Positions 1 through 6,891 of a stretch of DNA of 10,106 nt are shown piece after piece. Position 1 is the stretch's first letter, and every line of letters begins with the position of its first letter. The DNA comes from Bdellovibrionales bacterium (GTDB lineage Bacteria > Bdellovibrionota > Bdellovibrionia > Bdellovibrionales > UBA1609). The notes below the pieces were generated by a model, which was given only the letters and a program-made list of their open reading frames with translations, made no database searches and was not told the origin of the DNA. The stretch covers positions 1 through 10,106 of the forward strand of contig JAPOOY010000072.1 of the NCBI GenBank assembly GCA_026713205.1, written 5' to 3'. Made by a program: the position numbers and the translations under genes.

Positions 1-2
1 AG

Positions 3-764
3 AGCGTGTTTGGCGCGATGAGCATAAGCAGTAATCTAAGTCTTAACTATCCTTTGTTGGAGAAATATACCCTATTTGCCAGTTTAAGTTATAGAAGATC
101 GGCTGTATCTGCGCCACAGGAGCTAACAGACAGATGTTGGTTTTCTCATCTTTGTATTGGAGATATAAGTCTGGGCGCTTCCGCCCCTCCTTTTTTTAAG
201 CGGAAAAGGTTTTATCTGGAATCCTCCGCTTATTTAAGTCTTCCCTCTTCCTCTCATTCCTGGAAACTGGGGATTAGTGGATTAGGCGTTTTGCTCCGGT
301 CCCACTGGCAATTAATTTCTCGTCCGGATTTTCAGTTGTCGGCGGCTTCCACCCATTTTTTGGAACTCTATACTTTTTTAAATAAGGACAGGCGTGGGAC
401 GCCTAACAATCGGTTTGTTTTATTTAATCAACCCGGGTTGAGTTTTCGTTATTCCGGTCCAATTCCCGTTCCTGTGTTTGGAAAGGAAGGTCGTTTTTTG
501 AGTTTTCGTTTGAAATCGGCGCCCTGGCTTCTTCCCGGTTTTTATTTTTATGGAGGTTTCAGTAGTCCTTTGGACTCAAGTTTTCAAATTCGTCCTTCTT
601 TTAGCCTTAGCGCGTCAGCGGCCTGGGTGGTGAAAAAGAAATTTCGGATTGCGACAGGTTTACAGTGGGGGGAAAGAGCTTTTCTTAAGGAAGGAAAGGT
701 GATTGGGAAGCGTGTGTTTGCCGATCGGACTTATTTTACTTTAGGCATGAGCTATGCTTTTTAA
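3..764 (+). CDS. Probable outer-membrane beta-barrel protein, C-terminal part (5' truncated by window edge)
   Basis: The reading frame is open to the left edge, so the true start and signal peptide probably lie outside the window. A GTG at position 6 could serve as a start but has too little sequence before it to judge. About 253 residues are visible. They show many short runs alternating hydrophobic and polar residues, rich in aromatic residues, Ser and Gly (for example SISSNLSLNY, LFASLSYRRS, FYLESSAYLSLP, FRIATGLQWGE), as expected for transmembrane beta strands separated by turns and loops. The last strand ends TYFTLGMSYAF, with a terminal Phe and alternating aromatics. That is the classic C-terminal signature recognised by the BAM outer-membrane assembly machinery. 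I recognise no specific family, so transporter, adhesin or structural roles all remain open. The beta-barrel call is inference from pattern. The gene stops with a single TAA, and I see no clear terminator after it. Confidence 0.6.
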   Translation, partial: SVFGAMSISSNLSLNYPLLEKYTLFASLSYRRSAVSAPQELTDRCWFSHLCIGDISLGASAPPFFKRKRFYLESSAYLSLPSSSHSWKLGISGLGVLLRSHWQLISRPDFQLSAASTHFLELYTFLNKDRRGTPNNRFVLFNQPGLSFRYSGPIPVPVFGKEGRFLSFRLKSAPWLLPGFYFYGGFSSPLDSSFQIRPSFSLSASAAWVVKKKFRIATGLQWGERAFLKEGKVIGKRVFADRTYFTLGMSYAF

Positions 765-1086
765 GGGGAGGTTTATCCTAAAATTATAACAGGTATTAGA
801 GTTGGTTATTGAAAAGGTATTTCTTACATAAAAATTTTGCATATAAGATTAAAAAACCGGAATTTATCAACTCACCTCACAGAATGTATTGCCGTGGCGG
901 TAAAATTGTTTTACTCACCAGTGAGGCTTGTGGAAAATTGTGAAACCGGAAAGGAAGATGAAGGGATATTATAAAAATTTTATTGAACTTAAAGATGTGA
1001 ATAGGGGTTATATGAGTTTTAAATACAAAAAATTGAAAAACATTCTTGGATTCATTGTAAATGAAGGTTTCGGCGCAAGCGGTTTT
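765..1086 (+). other. Leader/intergenic stretch with short inverted repeats ahead of the metalloprotease gene
   Basis: These roughly 320 bases hold no convincing separate gene. They contain several in-frame starts for the downstream gene: TTG at 928, ATG at 958 and ATG at 1012. The AT-rich part (about 800-860) holds a TTGAAA at 809-814 and a TATAAG at 842-847, but their spacing is wrong for one sigma-70 promoter, so I do not call one. At 900-914 there is a perfect 6-base inverted repeat (GTAAAA-TTG-TTTTAC), directly abutting a second one at 914-925 (CTCAC-CA-GTGAG). The heptamer ACTCACC occurs at 870-876 and again at 913-919. These could be an operator or an RNA leader structure, but the function is unknown. 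Confidence 0.4.
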
Positions 1087-4000
1087 ATGAAAGGATTCTT
1101 TAAGAACTCTTTTTTTATCTTTTGTTTTAGCGGCGCTTTATTTTTAAATGCTTCCTGTCGTCCATTAAAGGAGCTGGATCACGGGCTGAAGGATCCTTTT
1201 TCCGAGAGAAGAGCGAAAACACTTTATGACAAAAATCAGTTTGTTATAAAAATTCCTGTGGCGGCGACTGTGAATCAGGAGGAGGATTCCTCTTCCTCCG
1301 ACCTATCCACTGAAAACAGTACGGGGATAAAAGAAGTGGATTGGATTAAAGCTCCTTTAACAGAGGAATATTTAAAAAAATTGGGAGCCATTCGGATTAA
1401 AACTGTTTCTGAAGGGGAAAGGGTTAAAAATTCCATCATTCAAGCCGGGACTTTTATTGATTCCAATTCCGATATTTCCTTTATAAATCAGTATTATAAG
1501 CTGGATTATAATCTATTGGATTTTCCAAATCTTCATAAAACAGATTTGAAAGAAGTGAAAAAGGACAACCCACAGAAACTTTGGGCCTTCCTTTTGGGAA
1601 AAGTGGATAATTTTTATGGTTTTCCAGATACGGAGTATTATATTTTACCCCATTTGGAGGGCAACTATCTGATTTTCTATCGTTTGGGTAAACCGGAGAC
1701 GATACCCTATGATCAAATTCCTGTGTCCCGCAGAGTGGGGGAATTTCTGGCTACACCCCTGGTAGGGTATCCAATCAGTTACTGTGTTCCTGAAAATGCA
1801 GAAGATGATTATGGACATACCCTTGATTTAATTGTTCCCCTCTGTGAAGGGATTGCGGTGAAAAACGCTCAATATATTGATTTTTTGACGAAGCAAAAAC
1901 AGCTCTTTCAATATGAGCCAAAGCTGGATATTTTCCCTGAGAATTTTTTCAATGGAGAGTGGTTTTATTTTAGAACTGTTGTTGAAGCGGGTGAAAAGAA
2001 AGCTAACTTTATAGGACATCAGCCTATTGAAATGGCCAATCTTGTGGAGTTTGAGAAGGATGAAAATCAGTTTCTGGTAAAGGATTCCACAAAGTATCAG
2101 GAATTAAAGGAACAGGATCAAATCCCCAATCTTTTTATTCCAGTGAAATGGAAGGAATATAAAATGGATCGGGATGGAGAGGCTTTTAACCAATTTCGTG
2201 AAGTGGAGGATAAGGATATAAAAAATGTGGAGAAGCCTTATTTTACTCTGAATTTCAAACAATTTGCAGATATTGAAAGAGAAAATTATTCCAGTTCTCA
2301 ATTAACTGTTGATCGTGTGCTTATTACGGATGATTCTTTTCATTTTGATATTAATATCGCCCGGAAGGGCTCCGCCCCCATAATTATTAAATACTCTTTT
2401 AAAAAGGTCGTGGATAATCCAGACTATCCTCAAAAACGATGGTATGAAGAGGACAGTAAAACCTTCCATCCTGTTTTTTCCGTGGAAAGGAAATATTACC
2501 CTAAGACCACTGATATCACACAAGAGGATCGGGATAAATTTATTCGCGCCTCTCGTTTTGATCCCAATCAGAAAGAGATTCGATGGTATTTTTCCACTAA
2601 TACCCCGAAGGATGAGTGGATTCGTCATTTTGGGAGATTGGCTGTTGAGCTTGAGAATAAAGCGTTTCAAGAGGCGGGAAAATACTCCAATCGGAAAATT
2701 AAGTTGGTGTTGGATGAAAGTGAGGATAAGGAATTAGGGGATATTCGTTATAACATTCTCAATCTGGTGGCTACAAAAACGATAGCTCAGGAGGGACGAC
2801 TCCTGTTTGGTTATGGCCCTAATGTTTCCAATCCCATAACGGGAGAGGTGGTATCAGCCACAGCCAATGTTTGGGTTTCTTATATAGTGGATAGTTATAT
2901 AGGCATTGTCAGAAGATATATTCGTTTTCATGTGTGGCCTCTTCCCTGGAAAATTCTTCCCTCCTCTCCCGGAGTGTCGGATTTTCTACATGAAAAAATT
3001 CAAAAGCACTGCCCTGAAGTGACTCAATTTATTTCGCAATATAAGGGAACGATACCTCCTTTACATCCTATTCATTCGGATGGTGTTTTGAATGATGTGA
3101 AAGATAAGGAGGTTCAAATGCAGTGTGTCAGAAAACTGGCAAGAGTTCGTATCTTACGAACTACGGTGCATGAGATGCGTCACGGTCTTGGTTTTCGGCA
3201 TGTTTTTTCCGCCTCTGCTGATGTGGAGAATTATTATGAGAACTATGATGAAATAAGAGAAATATATGGAGAGCCGGTTTGGCTGGACAATACTCCTATT
3301 TTAGATGAAGAGGTAACAAACAGCAATAAAAAGCCAGCTTATTATTCCTCTGTAATGGATTATGTTCAGAGTTCATTTCCCATAATACATGTTCCAGGGA
3401 AGTATGATATAGCGGCCACAAGATATTTATACTTTGATCAGCTGGAAACCATTGATCGAAATGCTGTCAATGGTGTTGTTACCTTGAATTCAGGGGACAA
3501 AAGCATTTTGCAAGAAGTTAAAGAAGGACCGGTGCCGTTTACCGGTTTAAATTCCGATAAAAGCCTTTTAAGAAAAATAGATCATAATCAACTTAAAAAG
3601 TACCATGTGTGTGGAGGAACAAAGACATCAGATACAACAGATGATCCTTTTTGTACTACGTTTGATTATGGCCGAACTCCAAAGGAGATTTTGCAAAATA
3701 TTATTCGTACTATAACAGATCACTTAATGTTCTTTTCCAGAAGATATGATACCTATAGAAACCCTTCTCTACGGGTAACTCTGACAGGCGTTAATAAATT
3801 TTTAAAAAACTGGCTGATGGAGCATCGTAAAATCTTTCATAATATTGGACAGAATATAGATCATTATCATTTGAATGAGGAAAGTATAGCGGAATATGAG
3901 AAAACCATTCAACTGATAACAAAGGAAAACCCGGCTTTTAAGAAGCTTCAAGACATGATTCCTTTATTAGTTGATTTTTTTAAAAAATTCTCTCGTCTCC

Positions 4001-5013
4001 CCTCAAAAACCTGCATCTATCAGCAAGAAGATAAGTCTTATAAAGCTGTGTCATTAGAGGTGGTGCATATTAAAATAAAAAGTCTTTATCCTGAAAATTC
4101 CAGAGCTGTCCTGGTTGATTGTCAATCTGATGTTGTTAAACAGTGGGCTGTGGAGCAGAATATGGGTAAGTTCCTTACAGAAGTAGGTGTGTGGAGACAT
4201 GGTGTAGAGTATTTTGTGCATCCTCGTGCAGAGGAAGATCTTTATAGTGAGGCGCCAGCCAGTATATCAGTGTTATCAGCCTTGAGGACTGTTGTACCTC
4301 TTATTGTTTATATACCGGGTCTTTTTGAGGATATTTTTAAAGGAGTAAAAGATAGCATTTTAAATGGTGTGGATCTTAATCCTTATATTGATAAAGCCGC
4401 GCTTAGAGAGAAAATGAATTTGCCTAAGGATGCTCCTCTTGAGGTTCCTCGTTTGTTGAATTACGAGATGCTTGTTTCGACTCAAAAAACACCGATGTGG
4501 TCGTATATGGTACTTATGAAGATGGCTTTGAGTTCTATTCTTAAAATGAATAAATCACCGGAAGTGAAAAGAAAACTGCATTTCAAGTATAATTTATTAG
4601 CTTTCAATCCTATTAATGTGCAAAATGATGTATCTGATCTCAATCTCAGGCGGTTTTCAGCTAAGCAGGCAAAAGAAAGGATGATGAGAATCTATCAGGC
4701 AAAGGCTCCATTTATTTATAAGGCCTATGAAGATTATATAGAGTTATATAGTACGGACAATCAAGTTCCAAGCAAGCCTCCTTTGTTTGTGGACTTCTTA
4801 AAAACACACCCCTCTGTTGCTCATTTTGGTAAGTATAAGAAGTGGGTTGTTCCACTTGATGAAGATAATGTATTTGTGGATATTTTAAAACAGTATAATG
4901 AATATAAAACCTGTATTGAATCTTCCCCCGATACTTGTGAACAACTGGAAGAGAAGAGAGCCTTTATGGAATTGGTTGAAGGTACTGTGAATTTCTGGAT
5001 GGCGGCAGGTTAA
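1087..5013 (+). CDS. Large lipoprotein zinc metalloprotease (HExxHxxGxxH metzincin, DUF5117/DUF4953-like)
   Basis: Predicted secreted, lipid-anchored endopeptidase of about 1,308 residues, counted from the ATG at 1087. From that start it has a compact signal peptide: basic MKGFFK, a hydrophobic core, then LFLNASC with Cys24 as the likely lipidated residue. The lipobox is imperfect, with Asn at -3. The zinc site HEMRHGLGFRH lies at residues 695-705 with the catalytic Glu in place. A Met-turn, SVMDY, has its Met at 757. Ahead of the site, DIRYN (552-556) and GPNVSNPITGEVVSA (577-591) match the pattern I know from bacterial zinc-dependent metalloproteases annotated as DUF5117/DUF4953. After the Met-turn, PGKYDIAATRYLYF also fits. 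About 550 residues follow with no recognised domain. Several Cys residues after the lipobox could form periplasmic disulfides. The start is uncertain: 1087 has the best signal peptide but no good ribosome site, while ATG 1012 has AGGGG four bases upstream and would add 25 residues. An open frame reaches TTG 928. The gene ends in tandem TAA stops, convergent with ftsZ. The substrate is unknown. Confidence 0.8.
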   Translation: MKGFFKNSFFIFCFSGALFLNASCRPLKELDHGLKDPFSERRAKTLYDKNQFVIKIPVAATVNQEEDSSSSDLSTENSTGIKEVDWIKAPLTEEYLKKLGAIRIKTVSEGERVKNSIIQAGTFIDSNSDISFINQYYKLDYNLLDFPNLHKTDLKEVKKDNPQKLWAFLLGKVDNFYGFPDTEYYILPHLEGNYLIFYRLGKPETIPYDQIPVSRRVGEFLATPLVGYPISYCVPENAEDDYGHTLDLIVPLCEGIAVKNAQYIDFLTKQKQLFQYEPKLDIFPENFFNGEWFYFRTVVEAGEKKANFIGHQPIEMANLVEFEKDENQFLVKDSTKYQELKEQDQIPNLFIPVKWKEYKMDRDGEAFNQFREVEDKDIKNVEKPYFTLNFKQFADIERENYSSSQLTVDRVLITDDSFHFDINIARKGSAPIIIKYSFKKVVDNPDYPQKRWYEEDSKTFHPVFSVERKYYPKTTDITQEDRDKFIRASRFDPNQKEIRWYFSTNTPKDEWIRHFGRLAVELENKAFQEAGKYSNRKIKLVLDESEDKELGDIRYNILNLVATKTIAQEGRLLFGYGPNVSNPITGEVVSATANVWVSYIVDSYIGIVRRYIRFHVWPLPWKILPSSPGVSDFLHEKIQKHCPEVTQFISQYKGTIPPLHPIHSDGVLNDVKDKEVQMQCVRKLARVRILRTTVHEMRHGLGFRHVFSASADVENYYENYDEIREIYGEPVWLDNTPILDEEVTNSNKKPAYYSSVMDYVQSSFPIIHVPGKYDIAATRYLYFDQLETIDRNAVNGVVTLNSGDKSILQEVKEGPVPFTGLNSDKSLLRKIDHNQLKKYHVCGGTKTSDTTDDPFCTTFDYGRTPKEILQNIIRTITDHLMFFSRRYDTYRNPSLRVTLTGVNKFLKNWLMEHRKIFHNIGQNIDHYHLNEESIAEYEKTIQLITKENPAFKKLQDMIPLLVDFFKKFSRLPSKTCIYQQEDKSYKAVSLEVVHIKIKSLYPENSRAVLVDCQSDVVKQWAVEQNMGKFLTEVGVWRHGVEYFVHPRAEEDLYSEAPASISVLSALRTVVPLIVYIPGLFEDIFKGVKDSILNGVDLNPYIDKAALREKMNLPKDAPLEVPRLLNYEMLVSTQKTPMWSYMVLMKMALSSILKMNKSPEVKRKLHFKYNLLAFNPINVQNDVSDLNLRRFSAKQAKERMMRIYQAKAPFIYKAYEDYIELYSTDNQVPSKPPLFVDFLKTHPSVAHFGKYKKWVVPLDEDNVFVDILKQYNEYKTCIESSPDTCEQLEEKRAFMELVEGTVNFWMAAG

Positions 5014-5037
5014 TAATTCAGATCAGTTATACTTCTC

Positions 5038-5060
5038 CGGTTTTTATTTTAGAAAAACTG
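5038..5060. terminator. Weak AT-rich hairpin between convergent genes, possible bidirectional terminator
   Basis: The inverted repeat GTTTTT/AAAAAC, extended by a C-G pair and one G-T wobble, encloses a 7-base loop (ATTTTAG). It sits in the 51-base gap between the metalloprotease stop and the ftsZ stop. The stem has almost no G-C pairs and there is no long separate T tract, so it is weak as an intrinsic terminator. Its position between two converging genes is the main support. Confidence 0.3.
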
Positions 5061-5064
5061 TCAA

Positions 5065-6696
5065 TTAACGCAAATCTTCTTCGGAAAAATTTAGATCCTT
5101 TTCAAAAGGGGATAAAGTGTTGGCGGAATCTTCTTCATTGAGAGAATCTTCCGGCCAGTTCATGGCCATTTGTTGTTGCGGAAAAACGGATTTTGTTTGA
5201 CTTGGCTCTTCCGTTTTTTGACTGGCATATTCTCTGGCTTTTTTAAGAAGCATATCACGAACAGAAGAATTTTTTGCTTTCATGGTAGAAGGGGAAGTTT
5301 GTTCTTTTACATCTGTTTCTTTGAGGGGTTGTTCATTGGTTTTTTCAGAGCTTGATTCACTCATGGAGGAATCATTTTTCTCTCTTAGAGAAACTTCCAA
5401 GTTGTTTGTTTGTTCCGCTGAAGGGGTTTCAGTGGGAGACAGCTCCTTGTCAAATTCTTGATGAGTTTGTTGACGGGTTTGGCGTCTCTTATGTTGGTTC
5501 GCAAATTGTGTCTCGGGGGAAGTCTTTGTTCTGGAGAATTCTAAGCGAGTCAATGAAGGATCACTTTCCTCCGTGGGGTTAATTTTCGATTCCCCCATAG
5601 CGCTGTGTTCTATATCAATCCGGGAGGCAACAGTTTCTTTAAAATTTCCAGCAACTGAGGGTTTTTCTTCAGAACTGACAGATTTTCTTTCCCTGTTCTC
5701 CAGGGAGAAAGCTTGAAGGGGGGGAGTTTGAAATTCTTCATTAAAACCCGTTGCGATAATGGACACACTGAGCCGGTCCGCTATATTTTCATCTATAACA
5801 GCTCCCACAATAATATCCGCTTCCGAATCCACGGCTTTTGTGATTAAAGAGGAGACGGCATTCACTTCTTTTAAAGATAATCCCGTTCCCGAAGTTATAT
5901 TCACAATGACTCCTGTGGCTCCATGAATGGATACATCTCCTAATAAGGGAGAGGATATCGCCCCTTCCACAGCTTGTATGGCGCGGTTTTTCCCACTGCC
6001 CACTCCCACACCCATTAAAGCCATTCCCTTGTCTGTCATGACCGTTTTTACATCAGCAAAGTCCAGATTGATCAGCCCCTTTAAACTAATAAGTTCAGCC
6101 AGACCTTTAACGGCCCGAAGGAGGACATCGTCTGTTTTTTTAAATGTTTCAAGTAAAGGGGTGTCATCATCAAACAGGCTGAGGAGTTTTTCATTTGGAA
6201 TAACAATAAGAGTGTCTAAATGTTTTTTTAGTTCGGTAATTCCCTTCTCCGCTCGTTTTCGTCGTTTGTTGCCTTCAAACAAAAAAGGTGTGGTTACAAC
6301 TCCCACTGTGAGCGCTCCCAGCTCTCTGGCGGCTTCCGCAAGAACAGGGATGCCACCGGTTCCCGTTCCTCCCCCCATACCGGCAGTGATAAATACCATA
6401 TCCGCCCCTTTGAGCTGAGTGATGATTTCCTCATAGGATTCAATAGCGGCTCTGCGGCCAATTTCCGGATTGGCTCCCGCTCCCAATCCCTTTGTCAGCT
6501 TAGCTCCCAACTGAATTTTTGTTTCTGCGGAACTGGAGGAAAGAGCCTGGGCATCCGTATTAACCGTAATAAATTTTACGCCCCTCACACCTTCTTTAAT
6601 CATTGTTTCAATGGCATTGCCGCCGCCGCCGCCAACACCAATGACACGAATATCAGCATTTAATAAAGTGTTGGATGACTCATCAATTTCAAACAT
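5065..6696 (-). CDS. ftsZ: Cell division protein FtsZ
   Basis: Tubulin-like GTPase that polymerises at mid-cell into the Z ring and recruits the divisome. The 543-residue product has a full core: VGGGGGNA near 21-28, NTDAQAL at 46-52, the tubulin/FtsZ signature GGGTGTG at 108-114, and the T7 loop NLDFAD at 210-215. The two Asp residues of that loop (212, 215) complete the GTPase site of the neighbouring subunit. The core ends near residue 320. The remaining ~220 residues are a polar linker rich in Ser, Thr, Glu, Gln and Lys, well beyond the usual ~380-400-residue family length. I see no canonical terminal peptide of the DIPAFLR type; the protein ends NFSEEDLR. A probable amphipathic helix lies at 478-494. 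The ATG is set by GGAGG five bases upstream (6702-6706). It is the last gene of the leftward division cluster, 195 bases after ftsA, with its own predicted promoter. The name is certain; only the tail is unusual. Confidence 0.98.
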   Translation of the reverse strand: MFEIDESSNTLLNADIRVIGVGGGGGNAIETMIKEGVRGVKFITVNTDAQALSSSSAETKIQLGAKLTKGLGAGANPEIGRRAAIESYEEIITQLKGADMVFITAGMGGGTGTGGIPVLAEAARELGALTVGVVTTPFLFEGNKRRKRAEKGITELKKHLDTLIVIPNEKLLSLFDDDTPLLETFKKTDDVLLRAVKGLAELISLKGLINLDFADVKTVMTDKGMALMGVGVGSGKNRAIQAVEGAISSPLLGDVSIHGATGVIVNITSGTGLSLKEVNAVSSLITKAVDSEADIIVGAVIDENIADRLSVSIIATGFNEEFQTPPLQAFSLENRERKSVSSEEKPSVAGNFKETVASRIDIEHSAMGESKINPTEESDPSLTRLEFSRTKTSPETQFANQHKRRQTRQQTHQEFDKELSPTETPSAEQTNNLEVSLREKNDSSMSESSSEKTNEQPLKETDVKEQTSPSTMKAKNSSVRDMLLKKAREYASQKTEEPSQTKSVFPQQQMAMNWPEDSLNEEDSANTLSPFEKDLNFSEEDLR

Positions 6697-6749
6697 TATT
6701 TCCTCCGGCGGTTATGTTTTATAATCATTTTTATTTTAAGTTCCCCAGT

Positions 6750-6778
6750 ATTATAAAGTAAGCGGTTTTTCCTTTCGA
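6750..6778 (-). promoter_or_regulatory. Predicted sigma-70-type promoter for ftsZ
   Basis: On the minus strand a perfect TATAAT -10 box (6750-6755) lies 17 bases after TCGAAA (6773-6778), which matches four of six -35 consensus bases. Transcription would start near 6743, giving a leader of about 47 bases before the ftsZ ATG. It lies in the ftsA-ftsZ gap, where dedicated ftsZ promoters are common in other bacteria. The call rests on sequence match only. Confidence 0.6.
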
Positions 6779-6784
6779 TTTTGT

Positions 6785-6886
6785 ATCATGATTCATTTAT
6801 TTTCCTTGCAGTGAGAATTTTAACGCTTTTAACATTCTTTCGTCTCTTTTTTATTTTCAACATGACATTTTATAGCCGTTCGTCTC
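6785..6886. repeat. Short palindrome and paired direct repeats upstream of the ftsZ promoter
   Basis: Three small repeats lie between the ftsA stop and the -35 box: a perfect palindrome ATCATGAT (6785-6792), TTTTAAC in tandem nine bases apart (6818-6824 and 6827-6833), and TTCGTCTC twice exactly 40 bases apart (6839-6846 and 6879-6886). Their placement would suit transcription-factor binding, but each is short and could be chance in AT-rich DNA. Confidence 0.3.
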
Positions 6887-6891
6887 AATGT

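Noticed and set aside
720..727. Palindrome CCGATCGG
   Set aside because: It overlaps the coding sequence of the beta-barrel gene; at eight bases it may well be chance.
809..847. TTGAAA and TATAAG as a promoter for the metalloprotease
   Set aside because: The spacer is 27 bases, far from 17, and neither box has a good partner at the correct distance.
928..1086. TTG at 928 as the start of the metalloprotease
   Set aside because: It would place 53 residues before the signal peptide Met, and the upstream GAGG sits only one base from the codon, too close to work well.
2302..2670. A 122-codon open frame on the - strand
   Set aside because: It is antisense to the metalloprotease gene, whose frame continues unbroken on both sides, and shows no recognisable motif.
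5927..6418. A 163-codon open frame on the + strand
   Set aside because: It lies entirely antisense to the conserved FtsZ core, is Ser/Pro-rich in the manner of a shadow frame, and has no ribosome site that I can defend.
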